From the NCBI RefSeq assembly GCF_048128805.1, contig NC_136013.1:6580102-6644101 (forward strand): a stretch of DNA of 64,000 nucleotides, in the 5' to 3' direction. Both the position numbers and the translations under genes were made by a program. Every line of letters starts with the position of its first letter. Positions within the stretch are counted from its first letter, which is position 1. The notes beneath the pieces are model-generated. The model did no database searches. It was not told where the DNA came from and saw only the letters and a list, made by a program, of their open reading frames with translations. This stretch comes from Centroberyx gerrardi. Taxonomy: Eukaryota; Chordata; Actinopteri; Beryciformes; Berycidae. Below, in pieces: positions 53,797 through 64,000 of this stretch.

Positions 53797-56237
53797 TCAG
53801 AACTTGGTCTGCTTTAGTTTGTCGATGTGGTAGCAAAGCTTCAAGGCTGGCCCCAGCTTCAGTCCAAGGTATTTCATGATCATGTCACTCTTTAGAAGTA
53901 GCAAGGCATTTCCATCTATCTCCTGTGAAAAGCAGAAGTTCACGTCAAATCAACAAGAGACGGCTAACCGTACCACAGTACAGACTACATTTCTATTCAC
54001 CCATATTCTGCTGGATGTTCATTCCAGCCAGTTAAATCAACAGTGAAATGAGGCAGGCTGTCAAGAACGCAGTGGAAAAAACAACCTACATGTTTCCTAA
54101 AGACGTCTGCGTGAGGGCCGAGGGCCTGGGGGTCCGCATCCCTGATGAACCAGACGACGTCTTCCACAGACCAGGTGGATGGGTCCTTATTGGGGGGGGC
54201 CTTGGACTCCTGGGACTCGGGAGATGCATTATAGCCTCCTGGAAGAATAGCGAGCAAGATAGAGAGGTAAGATGAAGGAGTTTCTAGATCTTGATGGTGA
54301 ATCAAACAACGATAGATTGAGATACGATGAGCTTGAGTTGGTTTTGCCTCGGACGGCCTCTTACCTGTCCTGTTGCTCTCCAGGAATGTGTTGGGGCTGC
54401 TGGACGACTGCCTGCACATGCCCATGGGGGCGGAGCCGTTGGAGAACTGCTGTGACGAGCGGAACCCATAGGAGGACTTTGGCGAGTAGGAGGAGCTTAT
54501 GGAGCTGAAAGCAGAGTCGCCGGGGTCCACGGAGTAGCGTTTGGCGTCTGACTGGTCTAGATGGTAATCCTCAGCCATAGATGTTTCAGCTGCGTTTGGC
54601 GGGACACAAAGACACGTTAAAGACAAGATGGAGGCTTCGGCGATGGGCAATCGATGGCAAACTCCCTCTAGATTCAGGTGTCAACCCTAGAATTTGGTTA
54701 TATTTGTACTGTAGCTTCTATTACAGAGACAAAATGTAGAAAGTGGAATACCATCTGACTGGTAGGAGCCACCGCTGTGCTGGGTAATGGGCTGATCGCT
54801 GAAGAGGTTTTCACAGTGCAAGCTGCGGCAGAGCTTCTTCAGAAAACGTAGCACATAGCCGATGCTGTTCACCACAGGGAGACTCAAAAGGTGCTGCTTC
54901 CCATCAAATGTGGCTGAGAGAGCAAAACATAGAAACACTTGAAAAAACACATAACAGTTAAGATGCACTTGATTGCTAATTAGGTCATTTTTGCCCTGAT
55001 AATGATTGGGATGATTCTCAAAGCCACCTTTAGTACAGTGGCGTAGCGCTAGTTGCAGAAGTGGTTATACTGGTATACTGTAATCCTATGGGAATTAGGC
55101 AAATGTGTGGGTGTAGAGGAAACTGTAGCCATCCTCCATAAACCTGTGCAAACCCTCAGCTACTTTGCTTATGTCCAAAGATGATCAATCAATAAATATC
55201 CTTTTAAATTTGCTATTTTGCCTGTGTATCAAAAAGTAAAGAAACTGATATGAGTGCATCTATCGACTAAACAGAAACACCTGAGGAGGAGGTTTGTAAG
55301 ATACCTGATATTTTCTCTCCCCCATAGCCTTGTGTGAGCAGAGTGAACACTGCTTTCTGCTGGAAGGCGCTGTCGATGCAGCCTTGGACGGCCTGCTGCA
55401 GCACAACAGAGGGCCTGTCGGGCCCAAAGTGATCTGGGAGTTGCTGAACCTTCTTCCGGTCCAGGTTGGGGCCCGTGTTGGCCTGCTTGTTGATGTAGAT
55501 ACACACTGATACAGAGAGGCAGATAGGCAGAAATACAGGTAGGTGCAGTATGGGAGAGAGAGAGCGAGAAAGAGTGGGATAGAAGAGGAGAGAGTATGAG
55601 ATGTTCACCTAAATTACCTTGTTTTTCCGTTTAATGTGTTTAAACAAATCAGTTTTAAGCTATTCAAATGCAGGCTGTGTTTAATGTCGCACCTGAGTTG
55701 GCCAAGACAAAAGGCCGTTAGTGCTCCTTATATTGGGTTTTGTGTCCTACCTGTGAGCACCTGGGGCGTGGCAGAGTGGGGGATGGTGGCGGCATCTTGA
55801 GGGATGGAGCTCATATCAGGCTCAGGAGTGCTGCTGGGCGGAGAGATAGCCAGCGGCGTCATCACCATCCTGGGTTTGAGCTGTGAACGAAGACATGTTT
55901 GCGTTCCTCTGTTTATTTTGGGCATATTGTTTATTTATGCATGCTAAATCCTGTAGAGGCGGACGCTGGATTTGTCTGCAAAGATGCTAAATTGAAACCT
56001 AATAGTAATGCCAAATCGAAAGCATAGTTTTGCGCTTCGTGCTGCAGATGATGACTGTGTCTCCACTGACAAGTAAAATGGAAATATTAACAGTAATGAC
56101 TTCCCTGTCATAGCTGGTTTACATGTAGCAGCATTTCCATAATATTTGACTACAGCAGAACAAAGCCTAACAGATGTTGAGTCTCTCTCTGTAACACTGG
56201 GGTCTCACAAAATCTGAAGGGCATGAACACTGTGTCT

Positions 56238-56269
<32 letters not shown>

Positions 56270-56565
56270 ACACATGCATTTTTAAACAAGCTGCATCCAC
56301 AGACTATATCTCATCCCCATTCCCCCATCTGGCTGACCTTGAAGCCTGGCTTTCTCCCCCTCTTCTTTGGCACTTTCAGGGGAGGGAGGGATTCAGGGTA
56401 ACGGTTGGGAAAATCCATTTTGGCGACATTGCGGAGTGGGGGTCTCCCTCTCTTCCTGCCCGGTATCTTCCCTGACTGGCTGGGAATGAAGGAGGGAGTC
56501 ACTGCAGCTGATTGCATTTCACTGTTGCTGTCTGATTTCTGTGCTGTTGCTGCAGGTACACTCAT
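53797..56565 (-). CDS. scml4: scml4, Sex comb on midleg-like 4
   Basis: Nuclear Polycomb-group-related protein. Minus-strand exons: 56571-56338 (ATG at 56565), 55880-55751, 55505-55305, 54913-54752, 54589-54365, 54238-54090 and 53922-53797. They total 1221 coding nt in phase, 406 aa, close to the human 414. Features in order: AT-hook-like basic motifs GRKRGRPP and [10 protein letters not shown]; the [20 protein letters not shown]-type linker; a SLED domain ([20 protein letters not shown] through [18 protein letters not shown]); a Ser-rich linker; and a C-terminal SAM domain ([20 protein letters not shown] to [10 protein letters not shown]) that can polymerise. There are no MBT repeats, as in SCML4 and unlike SCMH1/SCML2. 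The start at 56565 gives MSVPAATAQ; an upstream exon could extend it. Opposite-strand afg1l is also its neighbour in human. Confidence 0.92.
56238..56270. repeat. (GT)n microsatellite in an scml4 intron
   Basis: Uninterrupted TG dinucleotides between exons 56338-56571 and 55751-55880. Confidence 0.9.
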
Positions 56566-57152
56566 TTGGAGCTGGAGGTATAGGGGGGGGGGGAACACAA
56601 AGGAGAGATAAACAACCATCGATCTCAAACAGACACGTAGAAAACCACAGCGGAAAGGCGTAAAACGTGTACATTTGCTTCTCATCGTTTCCCATCAAAC
56701 CTAATCCACAACAACCGAATAGCACATTATCAGAGAGCACCATTAGCATCAATGCAGAGCAGAGAGAGTGGACGCATAATGGCTTGGTAGGGTATACAAC
56801 AGCAACACAGTTAACATCAGGAGCTTGCAGAATACTCAGCTGGGCAATGCAGTGAGAGAAGCAGCATTTAGTAGAGCACCGTAATCAAACAACACAAAGG
56901 CAGCCATGCATGAGCTGTGGAGGAAACAGCACCTCCATCCTGCTATGATAACACCATACACCAAGGGGGCTTCTATTACCTGCTGTCTTCTATTGTGAAT
57001 GCCTGAGAGCCAAGCCCTTTTGTCTTAGGTCCCAGAAGCCTAAAGGTGACTATAAAGCAAAAAAAAAAAAAACAACCCTCACAATGCAGTGAAAGCCATC
57101 TTGCTCTAGCTGTATCTGTTTTTCCCCCTGCTCTCCCCGTCCCTTTAGTTAA

Positions 57153-57210
<58 letters not shown>
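57153..57210. repeat. (CTG)n trinucleotide tract
   Basis: About 19 CTG units with one interrupting CTA, upstream of the scml4 start exon. Open frames through it read poly-Ala and similar and are not supported as genes. Confidence 0.9.
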
Positions 57211-57211
<1 letters not shown>

Positions 57212-57554
57212 GGCACACAGGCTGCAGACATCTCATTAGACTAATGCATTCAGCAGTGGCAGAGGGAGGGGGAAATTGACTTCACCATGGCTACCCAGCT
57301 ATGAATTACCGTTACGATGACAGCTTCCACCCTAATCTTAAAAAAAAAAAAACAGCAGCCACAAGAAAAGAAACATGTGGCACATCTCCCATTCAGCAGA
57401 ATGAGAGCTAACCGGAAAGAATGAACTGCATTTCGTACCCCCAAAATGATGACATACTGGTATGATTAATCTTATGTTAAGCAGATTTCTCATGCAAACA
57501 CAAAGACCACGGGAGGATATGTAAACAAACCATTTTTGATCAATAGGCACTCAC

Positions 57555-57670
57555 CATCCAAAACAGATATGGATTGGAGGAGTATCCCTTGTCCCTTGCT
57601 GTATTTCCTATATTTGCGTGCTTCCAATAGCAGAGCACGAATCTCAAAGCAAGGCGGATTCCACTGTAAT
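57555..57670 (-). other. scml4: candidate upstream exon of scml4
   Basis: On the minus strand a clean donor (TTTTGGATG then GTGAGT, exon edge 57555) ends an open frame (reading ALLLEARKYRKYSKGQGI in part). It could be a 5'UTR exon or an alternative N-terminal exon joined to the acceptor at 56572-56574. I do not recognise the peptide. Confidence 0.3.
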
Positions 57671-57673
57671 ACT

Positions 57674-57674
57674 A

Positions 57675-57708
<34 letters not shown>

Positions 57709-57770
57709 TGTGTGTGTACGAGAGAGACAGACAGAGAGAGAGCGAGTGAGAGAAAGAGAGTGTGTGCCTG

Positions 57771-57808
<38 letters not shown>

Positions 57809-57821
57809 GGAGAGAGAGAGA
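57674..57821. repeat. compound (GT)n-(GA)n microsatellite
   Basis: GT units to about 57718 followed by GA-rich units to 57821. ORFs across it on both strands are low-complexity artefacts. Confidence 0.9.
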
Positions 57822-58020
57822 ACGGCTCCTCTGTTGTCATGGCAACAAGCCTGTAAGCCTGTAACACCCTGACGGTTATCTCTCATGTTTTGTCTGCAAC
57901 TCAAGCTCAGTACTGGGGAAATCTAATTAGACTAAGGACAGCCTTGTGCTGCTAATTACAATGGAAACGTTCATTTGAAAGTATGAGAAAGTATAAATAT
58001 TATATGGGAATTCTTTATCT

Positions 58021-58296
58021 GGTAACACTTGACTTTTCAATGGCCTTATTCCAGTGTATTAACCTGTGTATTAACCTATGGAAAAGTATTGTAAGTACAC
58101 AATATTACTGTGTAGGTAGTTGATGAAAATCTCCCTAATACATAATGTACTTACAACAGTGTAACAACATGTTTTAATGAAGCCATTTGAATGGTGTGTA
58201 TTGGGGAGATTTTCATCAAGTACCTACACAGTAATATTGTGTACTTACAATACTTTTCCATAGGTTAATACACAGGTTAATACACTGGAATAAGGC
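58021..58296. mobile_element. fold-back hAT-like MITE with GGTAACACTT terminus
   Basis: Arms 58043-58150 and 58190-58296 are near-perfect inverse copies (GCCTTATTCCAGTGTATTAA, CTTACAATACTTTTCCATAG and so on). The first 22 bases, GGTAACACTTGACTTTTCAA plus TG, have no partner on the right, so that end is truncated. The start resembles the element nested at 16971-17306. Confidence 0.75.
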
Positions 58297-59149
58297 AATC
58301 TTTCTCTCTTTCTCTCTAGTTTGTGTGTGTATGTGTGCATATATTAGTGGATGTGTATTTATATATGTGCATTTGTATGCTATAAATTATTCTGTTCTAT
58401 TTTAGTTTCCCTATTATAGTGCTTCTTATATACACTCCACTCTTTGTAGTTGTATCTAGCCTACATTAAGGTATGATTGCTAATATTCACAGTGCAACTA
58501 TCTAATATTATAATAGATAATGATATGTCAAGCATATTTTAACACATTTCACATATAAATGGGGCATATCTGGCCAATATATTTTATCTGCTTTTATTTC
58601 TCTGTTTTGTATATATTTTTTCACATCAAAAACAATAGGTTATTGCAGTGTTTCCATTTTAGGTATTTCATAATTTTGATACAGGGTATATTTTGTAAAT
58701 TTAGCCTAGTCTAACTCACTGTGCAACAACATAATTTATTTATAAGGTGATAAATTAGTCTACCATGTATCTTAGTATAGCAATAATATACCAGTAGGTA
58801 GGCTATGTTAACTACACTCACTAGTATTATGGCTTTTGTACGGTTGCCAAAGCAGATGTGAGTGGTGTATACGCTTATGATTAAATAATGACAAGAAACA
58901 AGAAAACATAAAACAATAAATCTCGGATTGGATTTATCAGCACGGTTGCAACGCATTTATTTTACCGTCACATTTCTTAGCTTAAATGTTGTATTACTAT
59001 AATGTTATTACCGTAGGTTATTACACATAATTCTCCAAAAAATAGTGGATAATGTGAACGAAACGTTGCCCTCTGTTGGCGGATAGCGAGGTGCAAGTTT
59101 GTCTGTTTTGTTTGCTAATAAAGTTTTATCGACAGAATTTGAAACCAAG

Positions 59150-62100
59150 ATGGCGGCGTGCATACCGCTGTCTGTAAAAATGTCACCCTTAGTTGGACCG
59201 GGCTTACGATATCTTTTGAGGGAGCAATACACCTCGCAAAAGTTTCTAAAGACTTTGACAGACCTTTCCAGACGAGGTGAGACTGTTATTTTGGTGAGTC
59301 GTTTTGTGGCCACAGTGTGAAACATGTTTACCTAGAGGTCTAATGATGTCGACTAGATAGTTCAGTGCTGACTGTAACTTAACGTTAACGGTAACTGCTA
59401 TCTTCAGATCGTAAATCTAGTACATTAACTATACGGCTGTAAATGTTTGACCCGCTGGAAAAAAAAAACCTACCTTGTTGTTATCACCAGTCGTGTCTTT
59501 ATCCTTAAAGGAAAGTGAGCTGTCCTCCCAGAATGACCTACCGGCAGTTCAAACTGTCACTAGTCTGACAAAATTAGCTTCTCACTTGGAATGAGCTAAG
59601 TTATCTTCAAAAATCAAGATAGCTCACCCTGTCAGGCAGGAAAAATCTATCCGAATGCACTTCTACCTCCATAAATGTGGCTAAAACATGGGTAACGCTT
59701 CCTGACAGGACGGGAAAATGAATCAAAATGCGCTACTACCAGACACTTATCATTTATCTTTGCTACTACCCACAGAAATGTGGCTAAAACATGGGAGAAA
59801 ATGAATCAAAATGCGCTACTACCAGAGACTTTTAATTTATCTTTGCTACTACCCACATAAATGTGGTTAAAACATGGGAAGCACACCCGGACAGGAAGGG
59901 AGCATCTATCAAAAAGCGTTACTACAATAGACTTTTAATTTATCTCTGCTACTACCCACATAAATATGGTTAAAACATGAGTAGGATACCCAGACGAGAA
60001 GGGAACATCTATCAAAATGCTCTACCTACATATAGTACATGTGGTTAAAACATGGGCAGCGCATCCTGTCGGTCAGAAAATGTTTATCAAAATGCGCTTC
60101 TGCCCACACACATGTGGTTAAAGCGTGGGTAGACATCCTGTCGGCCAGGAAACTACTCTCAGAATGCGCTACTACCCACGTAATTGTGGTTAAAACACCT
60201 TTTCATCCCCCCTGAAAACGCTTGCGCATGCGCACATCGCACCGGTAGGTCATTCTGAGAGGCAGCTCAAGGCTGTCACTGTACTTGTCAGTAGCTAACC
60301 TTTGGACATGGTCCACAAGAGTAACATTAGCGTGGTCATATCAGTAAACTCTGGTATGTTAAGATTTGAGGGTTAAACAGTCGTTCAAGTCAGCCAGCTG
60401 ATGTGTCTTTATTATCTGTGCTGTTGTTTCCAAGGCTACACTGCAAATGCACAGCAGGCAGTGGAGGACAGCAGTGCCAATGGCGGCTTCACTGGGCCAC
60501 TGGAACACTACAACAGTCTTATTAGGGATGGCTCGCTGCGGGAGGATGAACATCAGAAAGCAGTGCTGCAGAAGCTGGAGCAGATGCACAAAACCCTGAG
60601 AGGATACAGCAACACGCCAACGTCTTTCTTTTCGAAGGTAGTTAGGTCTTTGCATGTTACCTGATGCTTTCATCCTATGACTAATGAATGAAAAAATTAA
60701 TGAGAATCTATTTTATGATTCCCCCCCCCCCCCCCCCCCCCCTATATCTTTCAGTTTTTCACAAAGCCTAAGCCTCCTAAAGGTTACTACATCTACGGTG
60801 ATGTCGGTAAGTATTGTAAATTTAAATTGAATTCCTCTGACAAAGTTGTCGATTATGTGTTGAACTGATACGTTCCTTAATTTGTTTGGTCTTTATTGTG
60901 TCCAGGCACAGGGAAAACTATGGTGATGGACATGTTTTATTCACATGTTGAGACTGAAAAGAAAAAGAGGGTTCATTTCCATGGCTTCATGTTGGATGTG
61001 CATAAAAGTGAGTACATTTTGATACCATCAAAATATTGTCAGTTAACCAAATCTAAACATCTATTTTGTGTATTTGTTAGCCTGTGTTAATGATAACTGT
61101 GTACATTTAATGTTTGGCTGTCTGCTTTATCAACGCTCCGCTGTAAAATGGTGCGAATACATTTATAATGCTAACAGGCTTTAAGAGTCTGGCAGATTTT
61201 GGTATCAATTTAGCTGTACTGTACAAATACTTGGATTGACGTAGCAATCCAAGTTAAATGTAGCAACTTTTCATCCTGAATGGCTCTCAGAATATTACAA
61301 TAAAAAGTAAAATGGATGTTTGTTTAGTAGCGTGTATTTTCTTTAGCCAAGCAGCTTCCAGTGTTTATGTTTATGTTTCTTTGTTGTTTGTACTTCCTCT
61401 GAACAGAACATCCTTAACATCCTGAACAGCTTATAATACAGAACTAGAACAGAGATTGATTTTTTATTTTCACTTTTTGTTTTTTAGGGATCCATCGGCT
61501 GAAACAGAGCATGCCAAAGAGGAAAGCAGGGAAGATGGCCAAATCCTACGACCCCATTGCACCAGTGGCTGAGGAGATTAGTGAGGAGGCTTGCCTTTTG
61601 TGCTTTGATGAGTTTCAGGTAATTTGAATATTGACCCTTTGATGTTTTTTCTCAATGGAGCCATAGATTTTGAGATAAGCTGACATTTACAACATCATAC
61701 ATGTTCAGTGTCTGTGGCGTCAGTGGCAGTTGAACCTAATCTAACCTTGTCAGTGTTGGTGTCATGCTCTACTCACTGGACTACAGTAGGGCTGCAGCTA
61801 TCGATTATTTTAGTAATCGAGTATTCTACCGATTATTCCATCGATTAATTGAGTAATCGGATAAGAAATACTTTTGCTTTATTAAAGAGCAATAGTAAAT
61901 ATACAAAAGAGAAAAGCTGTCCGCACGAAGCTGTCCATACGACATTGTGATTTACTGAAAACGAGGTGAAATAATAATTATTATTGATATTTATTACTAG
62001 GCCTAAATATCATACAAGTTCATAAGACTGGCTAATGTACATTTATTTACTATGTTGAAGGGTTGCCCTACACCTGCTGACCCTACTCACTGCAATCAAA

Positions 62101-62237
62101 CTAAACTGAATATACCTGCTGTATTGGACTGGTGCATTTTAGGCTCCAATTGCTACTTACACCACCTGATATTTTGCTTTCTGGGGTATTTTATGCATCA
62201 CTGTGAGGGGAGTAGGTGTGTGTGTGGGTGTGTGTGT

Positions 62238-62277
<40 letters not shown>

Positions 62278-64000
62278 CTATCATAATAATAACATGAATG
62301 AAGCTCAGGCTTTCACAAATTGACTGCAGCATTTTATTTTCTGTGGTTATTTTCTTGAGCAAAACTTAGCTAACTTAGGGACATCATAACTAGCCACCAT
62401 ATTGATTTACGTTCTTAACTAGCCATTACATATAGCCATAATTAACGTGCATTCTTTACTAGCACTTCATCTCATCCCGTTTTAATATTAAGTGCTGACT
62501 CCGCCCACCCGGCCAGTTTCGGCGTACGCCGGTAGCAATTACAAGTGGACCCTATCCTACAGTCCCTGCTCTCAGCGGAGGGAGGGAGCTACGCTGTGTG
62601 TGGGAAGCGCTGTGACCGTCAGACCTCTCTGGATTAGACAAGCAAGTAGAGAAAACCGGCATCAGCCGAACCAATTTATTGCCAAATGCTTTGGGATTCA
62701 ACACATTAACATTGCTTCCCATGGTCAGAAAAAGTCGGCAGATTTGTCGCTAGTCGCTTTTGAGAAATAAAGTCGCCAGGGGGGTCTGAAAAGTCGCTAA
62801 GTCTAGCGACAAAGTCGCCAAGTTGGCAACACTGGATCCGAAACTTTGGACACTTTCTGTCGTTTTCTCTGGCCTGTCTCTTCTCTTCGCCCCTCGCTAT
62901 TTTCTCTCTCTTTCTCCAGCGCGTTGTGCAACAGTAATAATCATCCGTGCGAAACACTGAGTGTGTATATAGTTATATGGATTAAACGAAGCTTCGATGC
63001 AAAGAATTTGCATCGATGATTTTTAGTAATCGAGTTACTCGAGTTTCTCGAGGAATCGTTTCAGCCCTAGACTACAGTGACACAATTGATTTATTTGTAA
63101 CACAATCTTCCAGGTCACTGATATCGCTGATGCCATGATTCTCAAGCAGCTTTTTGAGAACCTGTTCCTGAACGGTGTTGTTGTGGTAGCCACCTCTAAT
63201 CGTCCCCCAGAAGGTGAGCAGCAAGTGGCGTGACATTTCCTCAATGCATTTTGTCTGCTGGAGTGCCTTCAGAAACTATTCAACCCCCCCTGACGTTTTC
63301 TGCATTTTGAGGCATTACATCCTGAATTCAAAATAGATTGAATTTGTTTTTTTTGGCACTGATCCCCACAATAACCCATAATGTCAAAGTAGATTTTTTG
63401 TTTACATTTTTTACAAATTAATTGAAAATGAAAAGCTGAGATGGTTTGAGTCAAGCATTCAACTCCTTTGCAGCAACACTACAAAATCCAAATTCCTTTG
63501 AATGTTCTTAAGATGTCTGTATAATTTGATTGGAGTCCATTTTTTATTATGTAGAATGTAACATATATGTCCCACAGATGACGGTGCATGTCAAGAGCAG
63601 AAACTCCAAAATGAAATCCAAGGAACTGTGTGTACAATTCAGGGACAGAAATGTAAGGAATCACAGATCTGGGGAATGGTATAAAACAATTTCTGAAGTT
63701 GTGGGAGTTGACTTGAGCACAGTAGGCTCCATCATTAAGAAATAGATCAAATATGGAACTACCCACACACTGTCTAGAGCTGGTTCCAACCAAACAGGAC
63801 AAGAAAAACCTTGTTCAGGGAGGAGACAAGAACCTAACTGCAAAATACCACAAAATGCAGAAAAAGTTAAGGGGTGTTAATACTTTCTGAAGGCTCTGTA
63901 CTTTTAAAGTTTAACTAGAATAATCAAAGCAAATGGGAAAACATCTTATGACCACCACTCTTTTTTCCTCAGACTTGTATAAAAATGGACTACAGAGAGT
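59150..64000 (+). CDS. afg1l: afg1l (LACE1), mitochondrial AFG1-type ATPase, first seven exons (3' end outside window)
   Basis: AAA-family P-loop ATPase of mitochondria implicated in turnover of nuclear-encoded respiratory subunits. Exons 59150-59276, 60435-60637, 60755-60806, 60906-61007, 61488-61618, 63114-63213 and 63973 to the window edge join in phase. The ATG at 59150 (AAGATGGCGG context) opens a basic, hydroxyl-rich N-terminus ([20 protein letters not shown]) suitable as a mitochondrial presequence. [20 protein letters not shown] is the family start block. Walker A GDVGTGKT spans exons 3-4 (about 124-131). [13 protein letters not shown] and Walker B LLCFDEFQ (about 198-205) with [10 protein letters not shown] follow, then sensor-type [16 protein letters not shown]. 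About 247 codons of roughly 480 are present. scml4 as head-to-head neighbour agrees with mammals. Confidence 0.95.
59517..60268. repeat. minisatellite bounded by inverted repeats in afg1l intron 1
   Basis: The left edge 59517-59544 (GAGCTGTCC..CAGAATGACCTACCGG) and right edge 60242-60268 are inverse with few mismatches. Between them six to seven imperfect units of about 70-110 bp recur, containing GTGGTTAAAACATGGG, ATCAAAATGCGCTACTACC and TTTTAATTTATC. The arrangement suggests a MITE whose interior expanded as a tandem array. Confidence 0.75.
60721..60742. repeat. poly(C) run next to an afg1l acceptor
   Basis: Twenty-two consecutive C residues lie just upstream of the TATATCTTTCAG acceptor of exon 3. 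Length is likely to be unreliable in sequencing. Confidence 0.85.
61797..63069. mobile_element. hAT-like element with perfect 8-bp duplication in afg1l intron 5
   Basis: Begins TAGGGCTGCAGCTATCGATT and ends AATCGTTTCAGCCCTA (imperfect inverse). Subterminal AGTAATCGAGTA / AGTAATCGAGTTACTCGAG blocks support it. Direct copies of GACTACAG flank it at 61789-61796 and 63070-63077. Size 1273 bp; no intact transposase is visible. A (GT)n tract at about 62215-62276 and an AAGTCGCTAAGTCTAGCGAC-type segment lie inside. Confidence 0.85.
63259..63900 (+). mobile_element. Tc1/mariner-like transposon remnant in afg1l intron 6
   Basis: Terminal inverted repeats of about 48 bp: GAGTGCCTTCAGAAACTATT at left and the inverse of AATACTTTCTGAAGGCTCTG at right; inner ends share TTTTCTGCATTTTG. 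The middle (63590-63745) keeps the N-terminal helix-turn-helix part of a Tc1 transposase ([23 protein letters not shown]). The catalytic DDE region is missing, so it is an internally deleted, non-autonomous copy. Confidence 0.85.

Larger units (their letters stand above)
56572..59149. other. region between the scml4 start exon and afg1l
   Basis: Mostly 5' flank or first intron of scml4. It contains a (CTG)n tract at 57153-57210, a candidate upstream exon ending at 57555, a GT/GA microsatellite at 57674-57821, a fold-back element at 58021-58296, and unremarkable AT-rich DNA from 58300 to about 59040. Confidence 0.5.

Noticed and set aside
56976-57279. Poly-alanine ORFs over the CTG tract, resembling homopolymer-expansion proteins
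   Set aside because: Open on both strands because of the repeat itself; no gene structure around them.
57490-57904. ORFs rich in Ser/Leu, Thr/His or Arg/Glu on both strands
   Set aside because: Products of the (GT)n-(GA)n microsatellite, without splice or conservation support.
59640-60200. Regularly spaced repeats that superficially recall a CRISPR array
   Set aside because: Units are degenerate, of unequal length and lie in a vertebrate intron with inverted edges; there are no cas genes. It is a minisatellite.

Overview
This is a gene-dense vertebrate nuclear window, most likely from a teleost fish. The genes have short GT-AG introns and complete vertebrate-type domain architectures. The gaps are full of fish-style DNA transposon derivatives (hAT-like, TTAA-flanked MITEs, Tc1-like), a non-LTR retrotransposon, a tRNA-derived SINE and microsatellites. 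I see no prokaryotic, phage, CRISPR or operon structure. Gene models were built by hand from splice sites and reading phase. For the adgrf5-like, tdrd6, smc6, vsnl1 and scml4 models the exon sums are divisible by three.

Layout from left to right. (1) 277-5998 (+): the 3' ten exons of slc5a6 (sodium-dependent multivitamin transporter), with a 3'UTR to about 7220 that carries a MITE. (2) 12462-20101 (+): a complete adhesion GPCR of the ADGRF (GPR116-like) type in 16 coding exons; a plausible non-coding first exon lies at about 9720-9818, and a 5'-truncated LINE sits in the intron between. (3) 21196-22823 (-): ankrd66 in three exons, convergent with the GPCR. (4) 24106-29906 (-): tdrd6, a germ-granule Tudor protein made from one 5.6-kb exon plus a short last exon; its last three Tudor units are recent 687-bp tandem copies. 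(5) 32350-44993 (+): complete smc6 in 26 coding exons (1087 aa), divergent from tdrd6. (6) 48209-49430 (-): vsnl1 (visinin-like 1, 191 aa), convergent with smc6, with a 5'UTR exon near 51263. (7) 53797-56565 (-): scml4 (Polycomb-related, SLED plus SAM, about 406 aa). (8) 59150-64000 (+): the first seven exons of afg1l (mitochondrial AAA ATPase), running off the right edge.

The genes do not form one pathway. Their order juxtaposes blocks that, from general knowledge of the human map, lie apart: SLC5A6 (2p23), ADGRF5/ANKRD66/TDRD6 (6p12), SMC6/VSNL1 (2p24) and SCML4/AFG1L (6q21). The window is therefore a mosaic of ancestral synteny blocks.

I found no wholly new biological system. The most notable items are the 3 x 687-bp Tudor amplification in tdrd6, a nested hAT-like insertion with a perfect 8-bp target duplication inside a GPCR intron, a 1.27-kb hAT-like element with a perfect 8-bp duplication inside afg1l, a minisatellite bounded by inverted repeats in afg1l intron 1, and a possible upstream ORF whose stop overlaps the smc6 start codon.
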